Assembly: GCA_026225945.1 (NCBI GenBank)
Contig: JAMJFZ010001868.1
Span: forward strand, 3,907,001-3,971,000
Reading direction: 5' to 3'
Source of the DNA: Cricetomys ansorgei
Lineage: Eukaryota; Chordata; Mammalia; Rodentia; Nesomyidae
DNA length: 64,000 nt
The position numbers were made by a program, and so were the translations under genes. Below are positions 1 to 14,500 of this stretch, in pieces (the stretch's first letter is position 1; every line of letters starts with the position of its first letter). The notes beneath the pieces are model-generated. The model was given only the letters and a program-made list of their open reading frames with translations, searched no databases and was not told where the DNA came from.

Positions 1-85
1 AAGTTGTACTCTACAAATGTCCAGAAAGGAGTGCAGGGAACACAAATACCAAGAACTGAGAAAGTCCTATCTCTTAAGGAAACAG
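1..85 (+). CDS. Slc30a9: Slc30a9 exon (first in window, 5' end not seen)
   Basis: Reads in frame 1 as [12 protein letters not shown]... and ends in a donor, aacag|gtgtgt, in phase 1. It matches the poorly conserved stretch just after the mitochondrial targeting region of ZnT9. If the gene keeps the 18-exon layout I recall for human, this is exon 2. Whether position 1 is near the exon's own acceptor cannot be seen. Confidence 0.9.
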
Positions 86-3000
86 GTGTGTATAAACTTC
101 CTGAAAGCTTTTCAAAATTTCCTGTACGTTGCAACAGTGAAAAATTATTTGCTCCTTGAATGATAGAACTTTCCTGTAGAAGTGTCTGAACTGGAGTGTG
201 TGTGTGTGTGTGTGTGTGTTTGTGTGTGCAGTAAACAAGATGTCTCAGACAAGGTGGAAGGGGAGGGCCAGTTCCTGCGGTTATTCTGACCTCCACACAC
301 ACTTGGGGTACACACATGCACACATACAAACTTGAGTTTATTTGCATAAAGTTCGTAAGCTTTGAGTACTATATTATGTATATGGCTCTTTTTTCATTCC
401 TAATGATGGTTCCTGACTTTGTAACCTTGCTAGGGCTTGGTATTTTATTGTGTTGTCATAAAATATGGTCTCTATGATTATGGCATGAAATTTGTTGCCT
501 AAGTTTTGGTTTATTATTTGAACAGTTTTTTGAAGTGGTCCCCATGTGCTTGAAAATAATGTGTGTGGTTTTTCATGGGTGCAGAGTTCCCAAGGAGGTG
601 AGTGGCTGACAGAGTCACTAACTCAAGAAACAGACTCTGGGGAACAGCCTCCATGGTGCAGATCCAGTTTATTGTTGGGGAATGGGCTCTTATAGAGAAA
701 GCAGGGTGGTGCAGAAGGGAAGAGCTCCAGTAGCTTTGGTCTGTGCTTACTAGACACTTCAATCAGCCTGTCTAAGGCTTGCTAAGCAGAGAGGGATGGG
801 TACGGTCAGTAAAGGCCCGGTCATCCATAGGCTTGTATGTGAAGGCTCTTATCCTATCCGTATTGCCGATGTTAGTGTACAAGGTTTCCATAAAAACAGA
901 GGAAGTGGGCACTGCCCTGGCGGGACTGGACCAATGTGCCAGGAACTGCCATTTTAAAGGGCCACACAATTTGCCGCAGAGAAGCTGATGCTTGCCTCTC
1001 TCTCCTGCCATTGGGATCCAGTTGTCAGCAACAAATGTATAGCTTTGATTTCTTGGGACACGGCTTACATATGTACAGACTTATATCCTACTTTAAAAAT
1101 CTTTTTAAAAATAGTATCACTAACTTCTATGTTCATATGTATTCTGTATTGTATTCTGTTGCTTTTTGCTGTTATACATTTGTCCCTTTTTTTTTTTTTT
1201 TTGCTATTCTGGTAATTGAACCTAGGACCTCACACATGCAAGGCAAGTACTCTACCACTGAGCTACACTCAGCCTCTTTAAACAGTTGTTATTATTGTGT
1301 GTGTGCACACATGTACATGCACATATGGAGCTCAGAGAACAACTTTGTAAAGTTGGTGCTCCTTCCACCTTTATGTGGTTTTGGAGGATCAAGTCTGGGT
1401 CACCTACTAGACTTGTGTAAAAAGTGCCTTTATTTACTACTGGCCCATCAGCTACATATATATGTATATATGTATATGTATATATGTATATATACACACT
1501 CACATATACACATATATGTATGTGTGTATGTATAAATGTGTGTGTGTGTGTATTCATTCATTCTGTATTTTGAGACAAGATCTTATTAAGCTACCCGGAC
1601 TGGCTTTGAACTTATAGTAAGAGCCTGCATCCAGGCTCTCTGTTTCCTAAGCAGGAGGCAGAACTGGATGGGGAACAAGATGTGGTACCTGTCTGATGTA
1701 GACTTACTTGCCAGGTGAGTTGTCATGGCACTGGCAAATGTTCAAGGTATCTGAAAGCAGTAATAAAACCAGGGATTTAGCTGTATTAATGTCAGGGCTT
1801 TTTTTCTTTCTCTTTCCTTTTTTTTTCCCTTTTAAATCCAGAGCCTTAAACATGCTAGGCAAGTGCTAGTATTGAGCAGCATCTTCTGATACCAAAACAC
1901 TTTTTAAAAGGGTCGAACTAAATGTCTGCATGTACACCTGCATGCCAGAAGAGAGCATCAGTCCCATTATAGATGGCTGTGAGCCACCATGTTGTTGCTG
2001 GGAATTGGACTCAGGACCTTTGGAAGAGCAGCCAGTGCTTTTAACTGCTGAGCCACCTGTCGAGAGTCCAGTCCCTGATTTCTAAAATTATAAATACCAG
2101 GCTAGGAAGATGGTTTAGTGGGTAAGGTACTTCTAGACAAGCCTGAGGACCTGAATTCTGTTTCCATAATCCAGGTAAAGTTAGAAGGAAAGATCCAACG
2201 ACAAAGTTGTTCTCTGACGTCCACACCCATGCTGTGGCATGTAAATGCACCACTACCACCACTACTCCTCCACACACAAAATAATAAAGTTTAAAAAAGG
2301 ATATTTTTAGTAAGATGAATTGGCTTTAGATGTCTGACCCTTAGGTACCCACTGGATACTTTAACAGATATAGTGACCAATTAAGTGGTTGACTATGCTG
2401 TGAATCTACAAGTCCACTGGCTTGTAACTGCTAGCTTACTGTTGAGACATCTTCCTCCTTTAGTTGGATTACTGCAGTATTATTTACCTGGGAGCTCTGT
2501 GTCTTAGTCACTGTTCTATTGCTTTGAAGAGACACCACGGCCAAGGCAACTATTATAAAAGAAAAAGAAAAAAAAAATTGGGAGCTTCCTTACAGTTTCA
2601 CTGGATAGAGAGTTTGGTGGCAGGCAGGCATTCGTGGTTCTGGAGAAGTCTCTACATCCTGATCAGCAGGCAGCAAGCATAGAAAGAGACACTCGGCCTG
2701 GTGTGGGCTTTTGAAACCTCAAAGCCATCCCCAGTGACACACCTTCAACAAGGGCACACCTCCTAATCCTTCCAGTTCATCAGCTGGATACTAAGCATTC
2801 AAGTATGTGAGCCTATAGGAGCCATTCTTTTTCAAACCACCCTGCTTCTGCTCTTTCCTTCTGTGTATATTTTTCAAACAGCCAGTATAGTATGGTCTTT
2901 GAAAAACATTGTATCACTTCGTTTTAGAGCTTCCCCTTGACTTCCATTTATCCACAGAACAAAATCTACTTGAGCTGGTTAGTCTTATGTCAATTTAACA

Positions 3001-5501
3001 CACAAACTAGAGTTATCTGAAAGGAGGGGATCTTAATTGAGAAAATGCCTCCATAAGATTGCTATAAAGCATCTTCTTAATTAGTAATTGGTAGGGGAGA
3101 GCCCAACCCATTGTGGGTGGTTCCATCCCTTGGCTGGTGGTCTGGGTTTTGTAGGAGAGCAGGCTAAGAAAGCCACAATAAGAAAGCCAGTAAGCAGCAC
3201 CCCTCCACGGGTTCTGCATCAGGTCCTGCCTCTAGGTTCCTGCCCTGTTTGAGTTCCTGTCCTGACTTCCTTTGTGATGAACAGTGCTGTGGAAATGTAA
3301 GCTGAATAAACCCTTTCCTCCCCAACTTGCTTTTTGTCCTGGTGTTTTGTCACAGCAATAGAAACCCTAAGATACTGCTCATAAAAAAATTCAGTATCTT
3401 TGCTCTAAAAGTCCCCCATTGTGATGGCTATTCTTGATTAAAACTTGACTACATCTGTAATTAACTAAAATCCAAATGTCTGGGCATGCGTGCGTGGGAT
3501 TTTTTTTCTTAATTAAATCATTTGAAGTGGGAAGTCTTACTTCTAATCCAGATCTTTGAGGTGGGAAGATCCCACACCTTCTGCTGGCAGCCTATATAAA
3601 GGGCATGGGTGAAGGAAGCTTGATTTCTCTTTGCCTGCTATTAAGTCCATTCCTTCATTGGCATTAGAGCCTATTTTTTTGGGATTCTAGTGTATATTAA
3701 AGACCAGCTGAGACATCTAGCTCCATGGACTGAACAACTATGGGTTCTTGGACCCTCCATTGTTAGACAGACAGCCATTGGTGAACTAGCTGGACCACAG
3801 CCTTTAAGCCATTATAAGTCCTCTAACCTTCACACACATGCCATAGTACAACATGTATGTGTTTGCGCACATTTGCACACACATACACACACACATATAT
3901 ATGTATACACACACACACACACACACACACAAATAATTGATTACATTTTTATTTATTCATCCATTTTTCAAGTCAGGGTTTCTCTCTTGTAATTCTAGCT
4001 GTCCTGGAACTCACTCTGTAGACTAGGTTGGCCTCAAACTCAGAGAGATCCACCTGCCTCTGCCTCCTGAGCGCTGGGATTAAAGGTACTCACCACCACC
4101 TGGCTGATTAAATTTTTATAGAGGTGGATATTACTTGTTGAAGGAATAAAAAAATGTGATGAGCTCTAAGTTCCAGAATTAAGCATGCTTATTATAAAGA
4201 TAAAGGAAGAAACAGTTGATGAGATAACATAATTAGGGACAAAATAGATAGTGGTTTTCTTAGGTAAACAAACTCAGACAGAAATATTGAATGTTGGTTC
4301 CACTATACAGAATCTTTAAAACTGACACCCGTGAGTTGGTTTGTTTTTTTCTCTGCTGACAGTAATAAAAATTTGGGATTAATTGTCTTACAGTAGAAAT
4401 ATATTGTCTATTGACAGTTTTATTTTGGGCTCTTTTTCAAGATTTGCCTAGGCCAAATTAGACCTTGTTAGCTATCAGATAGACACCAAGTAATTGCTTG
4501 ATTGAAAGATAATTTATATACTTAAGAGTTTGAGATTGACTTTTGAATAATTCAATCACATGATAAAGTCGGGAGCAGCTCATTAAGGAGCAGAGGCTTG
4601 CTAAGACGTCCTTAAATTTTTAAGGAGCATTCAGATGGTTTGAATTTTAGTAAAATTAGTTTTAATTTTACTAATGATAGCAGATGTGTGGCATACAGCC
4701 AGAATTTGAGCTTAAAACAAATTTCTAGAGGTATTCATGGATAGAATGTCTGGTTATTTGTGGAAATTGTAATGATTCTACACCAGCAGTATATTGTAAG
4801 TTTATTAAGATGGTGGTGGTTTGTAAAATAAGTATTCATGCTTGTGTTTGAGCCGTTTACTAACCTCCTTGTTTGTGCCTCATAACATCATATATATAGT
4901 AACATCTAGACAGTTCATAATGAGGATACTCACAAGTTTCCATCTGAGAGCAACTTATTTTACGTGCTTTGGTTAAATGATTACTGTGAGGGTAAAGTGA
5001 TGTTTCTGCAGCTTTTGGCAGTAGACTTCAGTTTAGACACAATAGTTATGAGTTTGAGACTGTACTGGATTAGATGCTGTCTCAAACAAACAAAACAAAA
5101 CAGCATGAAACTCTAGCTCATATTTAATAGGCATTCCAGAGAGAGAAAATAGAAAAGTAATTTATAGAGATAATGGAGGGCTGCAGAAGTGGATCCGTGG
5201 GTAAAGTGCTTCCCGTCAAGTGTAAGGACTGGAGTTCAGATCCCCAGAACCCACATAAAGACAGATGCAATAGAGCATCCATGATCCCAGCATGCCTACA
5301 GCAAAATGGGAGGTGGAGTGGGGGAATCCCAGAAGCTCACGGGTCAGTTTGCTGGTACATGCAGCAGCAAACAACAAGAGAGTAGAAGGAAGGGCTAATG
5401 TCATAAGCCGGCCTCTGACTTCCACATAGTACATGTCTTCATGTCTATTCTTACATCCAGTCACATTAAAATGTGCACATAAACCATACATACATTAAAA
5501 A

Positions 5502-5536
<35 letters not shown>

Positions 5537-8500
5537 AAGAGAAGAGAAGAGAAGAGAAGAGAAGAGAATGGCTTCAGAATTTGAGGAAAACAAGATTCTT
5601 CAATAACAAGTACACTTTGAGCCAGCTGGAAATGTTGGCACATGTGTTAATCCCAGCACTTGGGAGACAGAGGCAGAATCTCTGAATTAGAGGGCAGCCT
5701 GATCTACATAGTGAGTTCTGGGACAGCCAGAGCTACATTGTGAGATTGTCTCAAAAAAACAAAAACAAACCAGAAAAATTTAGTACATTTGGACTGTTGA
5801 GCAAGTTAAGAAAAAAGAATCTAAGACACCTTATCTAGAGAAATCACAGTGGAAAATGAGTCCAAGAAACAACCTAAATGCTGCCAAACAGAGGAACCAG
5901 AATGCTGTGACTCTTTGAAATAACATTTTATATAAGCAGTATGCAGAAAACCAAGGGAACACTCCTTAGGAGTAATAAATACCTTTAAAATCATGAGGGA
6001 AAACTAAATGTTACTCTGGAGTTTTGTGCTGATTTAAAGATGAAAATAAACATGTTATTGCACATAAAAGTGGATGTTAGAAGCCAGCCCGTTCAGAATT
6101 AAAGAAGAGCACTGTTAAAATAGACATCTCTGTAAGTTGCAAAATAAACTCAAGGAAATCAGGATGTGATAGAAAAGACAGTGCAGAAGAGGAAATGTTT
6201 TATCATTATTATAATAGAAATAAGAAGCACTCTTTCAGTGTTTCATGATAAAACTTTAATCCAGCATGGTAAGAAAGTTTTCTTGTTCTAGAGGAAAGTG
6301 GAGATACTGACCGATTTTTGCAGACGGCAGAAAGATTTACAGGAAATATTCTATGTACACAGAATTAAAGAATAAAAATATGATTTTATAAATTCCAAGC
6401 CAGCAGTTGGAGAATTAGGATGGGAGGAACATAAGGAAAATCAATTGACTCTAACAGATGACAGGAAATGTAAAATAAAAAGTAAGAGCAAAGAAAAAAG
6501 GACAGTAAGCTGGGAACAGACAATAAGGTGGTCCGAGTGCACTACCATCACGTGGTTGGATTTAATGCTGTGGCATATTATTTAAATATGCATCCATGTT
6601 GCAAAGAGGTGCAAACACAGACTTCCTCTGTGTTCTGGTCCTCTGTCTTTCATCTGCTACAGGACTTGGTTCTTGTGATTTGTCTTCTAACTCTACCAGC
6701 AAGTTTTCCTTCCTTGAAATGCAGTCAACCCGTCCTTGGTTCTGGTCTCCCTCAGCTTCTGCTGAAAACCCAGATGGTATTCTGTTTCTGTGCTTACTTG
6801 TCCTCTGTCCACATCATCATTCCTCCACAGAAAGTGCTCTTGTCAAAAGGTTCCCATGGTTTTCATGTTGCTAATTATGCAGTATTCATTGTGAGCCTTT
6901 TCTGTTTTCTCCAGTGTAAAACACACAGATGCCTTCTTGTGAATCGGATGTCATTGTAAACATGAAAGCAGTATAGGAAAAGGATTAACAGAGCACATCA
7001 CACTGATAAAAATGTCTTAGGTTTTGATCCTGACCAAGCCCATGGAGATTGTAGTTGTGTGACTTTGGGGGGACATTGTGACCTTTCTACTTCAGTTTCT
7101 TCATAACGTGGAGAGATAATACCTATGCCAAAGTGATTTTGTGGAAACTAAATATAGTAGTCCTCATAGGTACCTAGGATATAATACACTGCACGCATTG
7201 AATGCTGAGTAGTTACTGTGTATGATGAGCTATGAATAAAATATGGAATTATCTTATTGGATGAAGTCATAAGTTATAAAGAAAAGTGTTTTAAGAGTGA
7301 ATGATGTTTTATTGCAAAATATATTTTACACATACATTGTGATACTATTTTTTAAGTTAGAAAATAAAGTTAGAATTTTGGAATTCACTGATCAGCCAGT
7401 CAACTTGTTCTCCTTGATAACATCCTTCTCTGATTTGTTTTGCCATGTATATCCATGTCTTGATCCTGAATTTTTCTGCTTTAGTACTTTGGTTTGGGAA
7501 AAAAAAAAAAAAAAAAAGCAGTGAGGGGTGCTGGAGAGATAGCCCATGGTTAAGAGCACTTGGTACTTTTTTCAGAGGACTCAGGTTCAGTACTGCACCA
7601 ACATCAGCTGGCTTCACAGCCTTAACTCCTGTTCCAGCGGATCTGATGCCTTTTCTGGTTTCCAGAGGCACCTTGCATGCATGTGGTGCACATGAACTCA
7701 AGTAGGCATACACACATACACATAATAAATAAATACATATTTTAAAAGGCAGAAGAGAAGGGAACAGTTGAGCACATTTGTGTATTTTAAATTATTTAGT
7801 TTTGTTCGTTGTGACAGCTTCATGTATATTCTTTGTGGATGTCTTTTGTTTGTTTTTTTCATTAAGTTTTGTAACTGGATTCATCCTGGCTATTGGTGTA
7901 TTTTTCAGATTTGGTGATTTTCAAAGAGATAATTATAGCACTTACTGTTGAGGGCTGTTGTGTGAATTAGAGGAGTTGATACAGCAGTAGCGTTTGGCAC
8001 ATAGTGAGAGCTTAAAGAAAGATAGCCATTACTATGCTTGTCACCCACTGCATATAAAATGATGAATGAATGTAGCACAGTTTGTCCATTCTTTTTCTGG
8101 TGGGCGTTTTGCTTGCAGTTTTTAAAACAGAACAGAGTGCTGCTGTGAATACCATGTGTCTCTTCTGTTGCTCTTGTACAAGGATTTCTTGATCAATTGA
8201 CCTGAAATGTTACTGAGTCATAGTTCTCTTTATGTCCAGCCACTTTAGATGATATGTATTTGTGGCTGCTCCCACTAGCAGCCATTTTCCCATCTTTCTG
8301 CGCCTTTACCAAAATCAGGTGTTGTGGTTTTTATTTTTCCTAGGGTAATGGTTGTAAAATAGAATTCTTTGGTTTCATTTGGATTCAGTTAATGAAATAA
8401 CCACTTTTCATACATCTAATTGTAATGCATATTTGTTTTTCAATGCAAGTTTGTTCTAATACTCATTTAAATGAAATTTTTCTTATTGATCTGGGGAAGT

Positions 8501-11500
8501 TTTAAAATATTCTTGATACTAATCCTTTGGTGACTCCATTTGTTGGAAAAAATGTCTCCCAATTTGAGACTTCCTCTCTTTCTGTTTTATTTATGTGTGC
8601 ATATGTGTGTGCAGATGTTTGTGGGGTTCAGAAGAGGCTGTCAGATCCCCTGGTACTGGAATTCCAGGCAGTTGTGAGCCTCCCAGGTGCTGGGAATCAA
8701 CCCAAACTCTGAAGAACAGTGACAGGTCCTCTTAACTGCCGAGCTATGTTCCTTAAAAAACGAAACGAAACAAAACAACTACGATCCTTTGGTGAATAGA
8801 TTTTTCTGAATTTTAATTTACTGATTTTTTTCCTTTATGTTGTTTATATCCTTCTAACAAATTTTCTTCTTGGGCATGGTGATGTGCTCCTGTAATTTGG
8901 GCAGGAGGATTATGAATTTGAGCCCATTCTGGACTACATAATGAGACCTTGCTTCATTAAAACAGAAGGAAATCTTTATCATAACAGCAGTCTGTTGGTC
9001 TGCAGTGGGGCATTCAAATGTATGTAAGCGGTTCTTTTGTGTATAGTAGGAGATCGATTCCAGTTTTCTTCTTATTTTTTTTTTAACCTTTATTAGTGGC
9101 TTTTTTACCTTTATTAGTGGCTTTTGGGGTATGAATGGAGGTACAGTTGTTTAATACCACTTACTAGACATCTTTTCTTCACCGAATGATATTTCTAAAA
9201 CAGTGGGGGAACTCTTTGCACCTTCATTAAAATGCACCTACACTTTCAACATTAGGTATATAGCTCATCACAGGTTCCTTTTACCCTTTAAAACTAGTCT
9301 TTTTGTCAGAGTTTTCTGAAAGGCTTTGGTGTATGCATGTGTGTATGTGTCTTTAGTTCTTTAAATGAGACCATGCCTTTTCTCCTGTAGTTTATTAAGG
9401 AGGGTATAAGTAGCTTCTATGAAGCTTGACACTCTTATTTTTTATAGAATGAATTAAAATAATTTGTGATATGATCATTTTATACATTGATTAAATTAAT
9501 AACAAGTTACAGTTTTATTTGAAAGCAACTCTTCAATGTGAATTTGTTTTACTAAACTTTACAGCAGAAAATATAGGCGCAGAACTCAAAGCTCCACTTA
9601 AGCAGGATCCTCTCCAAGTAAGAGGTAAATATATTTTATTCACTTTTTAGTATGTGGATATATATAAATATACAGAATTTGTGTGGAGGTCTTTAGCATT
9701 ATTCTGAAGATGTAGTTATAGTTTGCTTTTAAATAGATTGGCCATAAATTTTTATTCTACTTGTATGCTGTTTTATGCTGAAGTTTATTTTACATTTTGA
9801 TGACAAGTATTTTAAAAGCTGAAAGAACCAAACTCATCAGTTTGCTGTATTATTTTCAGAAAAGTAATGCTATTAAAGAATAAGAGGCCTAAACCTTCAG
9901 CTGTAGTTTGTTTTAATTCGGGTGGAGTTTGGCTGTTTTTGTCTGATTTTTCTCCAAAGCTCTAATTCATGAAGTCAGTAGCTGTGTATGATTTGGAGCA
10001 CTGCAGTGTCAGATGAAACAGGGCTCAGTTTTGGCTCTCACACTACTAGCTGTCTGATCTAAGGCAGCTACTTAACCCCTTTGACATTTAGCTTACTTTC
10101 CTGTAAGGTGGTTAAAAAATAAAACTTACTTACCCGGGTGGCTTTGAAGATTGCACACGCAAACAGTTAAACAATTCAGTCATCAGCAGTGGACTGTGTG
10201 CATGTGACTTGCCTGTGATTATAGCCTGTGAGAGGTCAGAGCAGGATCCCAGCTTACATAGTGCGACCTCTCCGGAGAACAGTACCGGGATAGCAGTGGC
10301 ATGGCCACCACCGTTGCAGGGATAAGCCAACAGGATTTCTAGTCTTTTTTTTAAACTAATCCTTTTAAGGAGAAACGTGATTTTCCTTTCAGTTCCAGGA
10401 TAGATCATATCCAAATTTTTAGTTTTAGAATGATGGAAGTAAAGTTCCTTAGAGAGTTGGAATTGAGGCAAAAAGTAGTCTGGATTCCTTAATAAATTTC
10501 TTCAAATAAGGTTTTGGCTTTAGTATTGACTTTATTCTTGAACTGTTCTTAGTAAGAAGTATTGTGCATTTAATTTTAGTGTTGATATATTTTGTTTTCA
10601 GAAAGGTTTTTTTTTTTTTTTACTCACAGAAATGAGTAATTTTAGACTTCTCTCCATTGGGAAATAAAATACAAAACGAGGGCTGAGCGATGGAGCTGTC
10701 TGATATGGAGTGGAGAGGTGACAGTTTAACCCAGAACATAAGCTTTGTTTTCTTGATCTTGTTCTTCAAATATTTCCTTAAGTTCTTTATGTCATGTGAC
10801 AGAAGTCTTACTTTATTAACATAGTATAGTATTGTGTAATTTTTTAACTCACAAGCTATAACCTATGCCAAATTGGCATCATATTTTTGTGTCTGGCAAT
10901 TTGATGCCTCACAATTCGACTAGTTTAGTGGAAGGCAATGTTTTCTTACAGTCTGTAAGCTTCTTGTAATTTTTATTGATAGAAGTATTTCTTAGTTCTC
11001 TTTTTTTTAACAAGAAGGGTTACTTAATGACCTAGAAAACGTATAGATTACTACATATAATGGAATAAAAACATCTCACAAGTTCCTATTCTATATTAGT
11101 ATCCTTTATGACTTTTCTATTTTGACTTTTTATGACTGCTGGTTTCTCTCCACATTTTAAAAAATACTGAACTAGTCTGTAATTTGTATTGAAACTTTAT
11201 TTGCACTTAGACCTAAGCAACTTAAGTTGTTTTAATGCTTTTGGCAAAACAATACTACTGATACAAGGTGTTAGATGAAAGGTTGGTATTTTAGCATCAA
11301 TTCGTGATGAGCTATGGAGATAAACACTAGATTTATGATTCATTCCAGTTCTGTATTGGGGGAGATATTTCTTTTCCTTGATACCATCTTATGCACCAGG
11401 AAAAAAAATCAAATATCTGTTGACTCCAACAAGTGTTCATCTTCCAATAAGACTTTCAGAGTGGATACTTAACATATTTTTTTATGTTTCTGGTTTAGTC

Positions 11501-14500
11501 AAGGCAGTCCTTAAGAAAAGGGAATATGGATCAAAATACACTAAGAATAATTTCATCACTGGAGTAAGAGCAATAAATGAGTTCTGTCTTAAATCCAGGT
11601 ACAGTAATTTCTTTCAATGTAGTGCCCAGTGTGTATAATATGGCCCTTTATCTGTTTTATTAATTGTCAAAATTAGTATGAAGATAATTGTTCATTGTTG
11701 TCACAAAATTTCTACAAGACACCAGTGATTAAATACAAAATAATAATCTAATAGTGACTTTAATATGACTTGATGAATATATAAAATTTTTCAGAATATA
11801 AGAAAAAGCAAAGTGATTACAAATGTGACTTAGACATTTCTAACTTGTAAAAATTTAATTGTGTCTGTGTATGTGTGTGGGTACATGTTCTATGGAGTGT
11901 GTGTGGAGGTCAGAGGAAAACTTGTGGGAGTTGGTTCTCTCCTACCATGTGGATCTGGGGGAGCCAACTCAGGCTATTAGGCTTGCCAGCAAGTGCCTTT
12001 ATCTGCTGAGCCATCTTACCACACTTAATTTAAATTCTTAAATAGAAGAATGATACTCTATTTTTTACATATCTTAAGAGTGTCAGTGGTTATGCCCATA
12101 GTACAAGTACCAATGAGGGAGTTGTAACTCCCATCCAAATAGTGACCAGACCTAATCCCACTAACTTTCTGATGAGACCCTACGCAATCAGGGTTGTGGG
12201 GGAGTAGAATCTATGTAGTATGATGTTTTTCATCAGTGATAATCTTTTTTTCCTGTTTTCAGACTATTTTGTGTATTACAACTGATGTTTAGAAATTGTA
12301 CAGATTCCTTCTTTTAAGATGGGGGTCAATGTGGTTGTTTACTGTCCTTACCTATAAGCATTATCTGAACAATTTCAACACCTTTATTTTTCCAGCGATC
12401 TAGAACAACTTCGAAAAATCAGACGACGAAGTCCTCACGACGATACTGAGTCTTTTACTGTGTTCTTGAGGTCAGATGTGGAGGCAAAGTAAGAGCATAA
12501 TTCCTTCACAGCAGAGCACATGCTGGATTCGAGGTTATAAAAACATTTTCAACAGCTTTCAGATGACATGTTCTAAAACAATGCTTTTTTATTTCATGCT
12601 TGTTCTTGTACGTACTGGTTAAGTAAATATGTCCTTACTTACAAGAACATTTGCTGATGAGTTCATTCGAATTGCTTAGATTTGACTCAGAAGTTTAAGT
12701 GCTTCTTTTTCAGTCTGAAAAGACCATATACTTTTTTTTTTCCTTTGGGGGGGTGTTTCAAGACAGGTTTCTCTGTTGTAGCTCTGGCTGTCCTGGAACT
12801 CCTCCCTAGACCAGGCTGGCCTGGAACTCAAAGAGATCTGTCTGCCTCCCAAGTGCTGGGATTAAAGGTGTGCACCACCACCACCCAGAATGCTTTTTAA
12901 ATAGCTTTAGCTTATTTACATTTAAATATAATTATAATAAAGTAATTTAAATTGCTACTTGGTTGTGACCATGCATGTGTATGTATACACAGAGCTTTGG
13001 AAGTTTGGGGAAGCCTTGAAGCTCTTGCCAGAGAGAAAAAATTGCGTAAAGAAGCTGAAATAGAATACAGAGAACGTAAGTTATAGGTATATAGGTAAGA
13101 ACTGTGCCCTGAGAGCCAGATAGTCTTTCGTAGTTTGCCTTTATGGCTACAGCAAGTACCAGTTTTCATTGTGGGAATTATTTTTAAAAAACAGATTCAA
13201 TTTGGGATTTTCTTGATGACTTTCTAAGATGATAAAAGGAAATAAAAAAACTTTATAGTTTCTTTGGGACAATACTAGTAACACTTTGGATCTCATTTAA
13301 AGATTACAGTTATGAAAGTGGTGGTTACTGCTTTGTTATAGAAAGTATTGATTCAGCTACCACATTCATTCATTCATTTATTGATTCATTCAGCAAATAT
13401 TTATCAAAATCCTAACATGAACAAGAAACTGTCCTTCAAACCCAGACACAAGTAAGACTCTCAGGGAACTGGGTTTAGGGGTTTATAGTTTAGATTTAGG
13501 GTAATGCAAAATATGTTTACATGATCTGAATTGTATAAATGTATTTATTTATACAATTGTGACTCAAGAACAATGCAGTCTGACTTCCTGATACCCCCAA
13601 ACAAAGAATGTAGAAATATAAAGAGTGATAAGCTTTCTTTTTCTGTAATGCTTTTATTTTCCTTCTTGGAGATAACTGTTAACAATAGTCTGGTCACATC
13701 TTTTCAGAATATTTCCAATACATTTGAAAATTCATATACACACATTTTAAAAGATACATTTTTTTTACTTGTATGTGTGCATGTCTTTGTGAATTTATGA
13801 ACATGTGTGTGCAGGTGCCCCCAGAGTCCTGAAGAAGGCATCCAATCCCTTGGAGTTGGAATTACAGGCATTTGTGAGCTACCCGACCTGGGTGATAGTG
13901 CTGACATGAAAGCTCTGGTTCTCATGATTGAGCAGCAAGCTCTTGTAACAGCTGTGCTGTCTCTCCAGCACCCTATACAAACACAGTTTAACGTAATATA
14001 AATGGGAAGGTACCATGTATAAGTGTTTATTTGTACATTTTATTCCTCCTAGATACCAGGATAATCCTATTTTTCTATATATGTGTAAAGAAACCTTCTG
14101 AATACATTCTTCAGAGGAGGGGCATGGTCAGGGTCTCACATAACCCAGGCTAGCCTGAAATTTGCTATCTAGTCAAGGCTACCTAGAACTTCTTTCTGAT
14201 CTTCCTGTTTCTACCCCTTGAATGCTAGGATTACAGGTATATGCTATACCTGGCAGACATGGTTCTGGGAAGTGAACTTGGCACATAGTAAACAAGCACT
14301 CTACCTACTGAGCTACACCCTCAACCACTTAACACAGTCTTAAAGAGAATAGTTGTATTAATATAAACTGATCAGTAAGACTATTTATGACCTAAACTTA
14401 TCTTCTGATTTCTATAGGGCTGTTCAGAAACCAAAGAATATTAAGAGAATATGGTGATTTCTTGGGAAACACAAAGGTAAGGATATCTTTTTAATCATAT

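Noticed and set aside
936..1535. 199-codon open frame on the + strand
   Set aside because: It runs through the solo LTR, an ID/B4 fragment, a B3 and a microsatellite. No protein family, no conserved splice context.
6528..6959. 143-codon open frame
   Set aside because: Deep in the first intron, unlike any protein; partly resembles a decayed LINE2.
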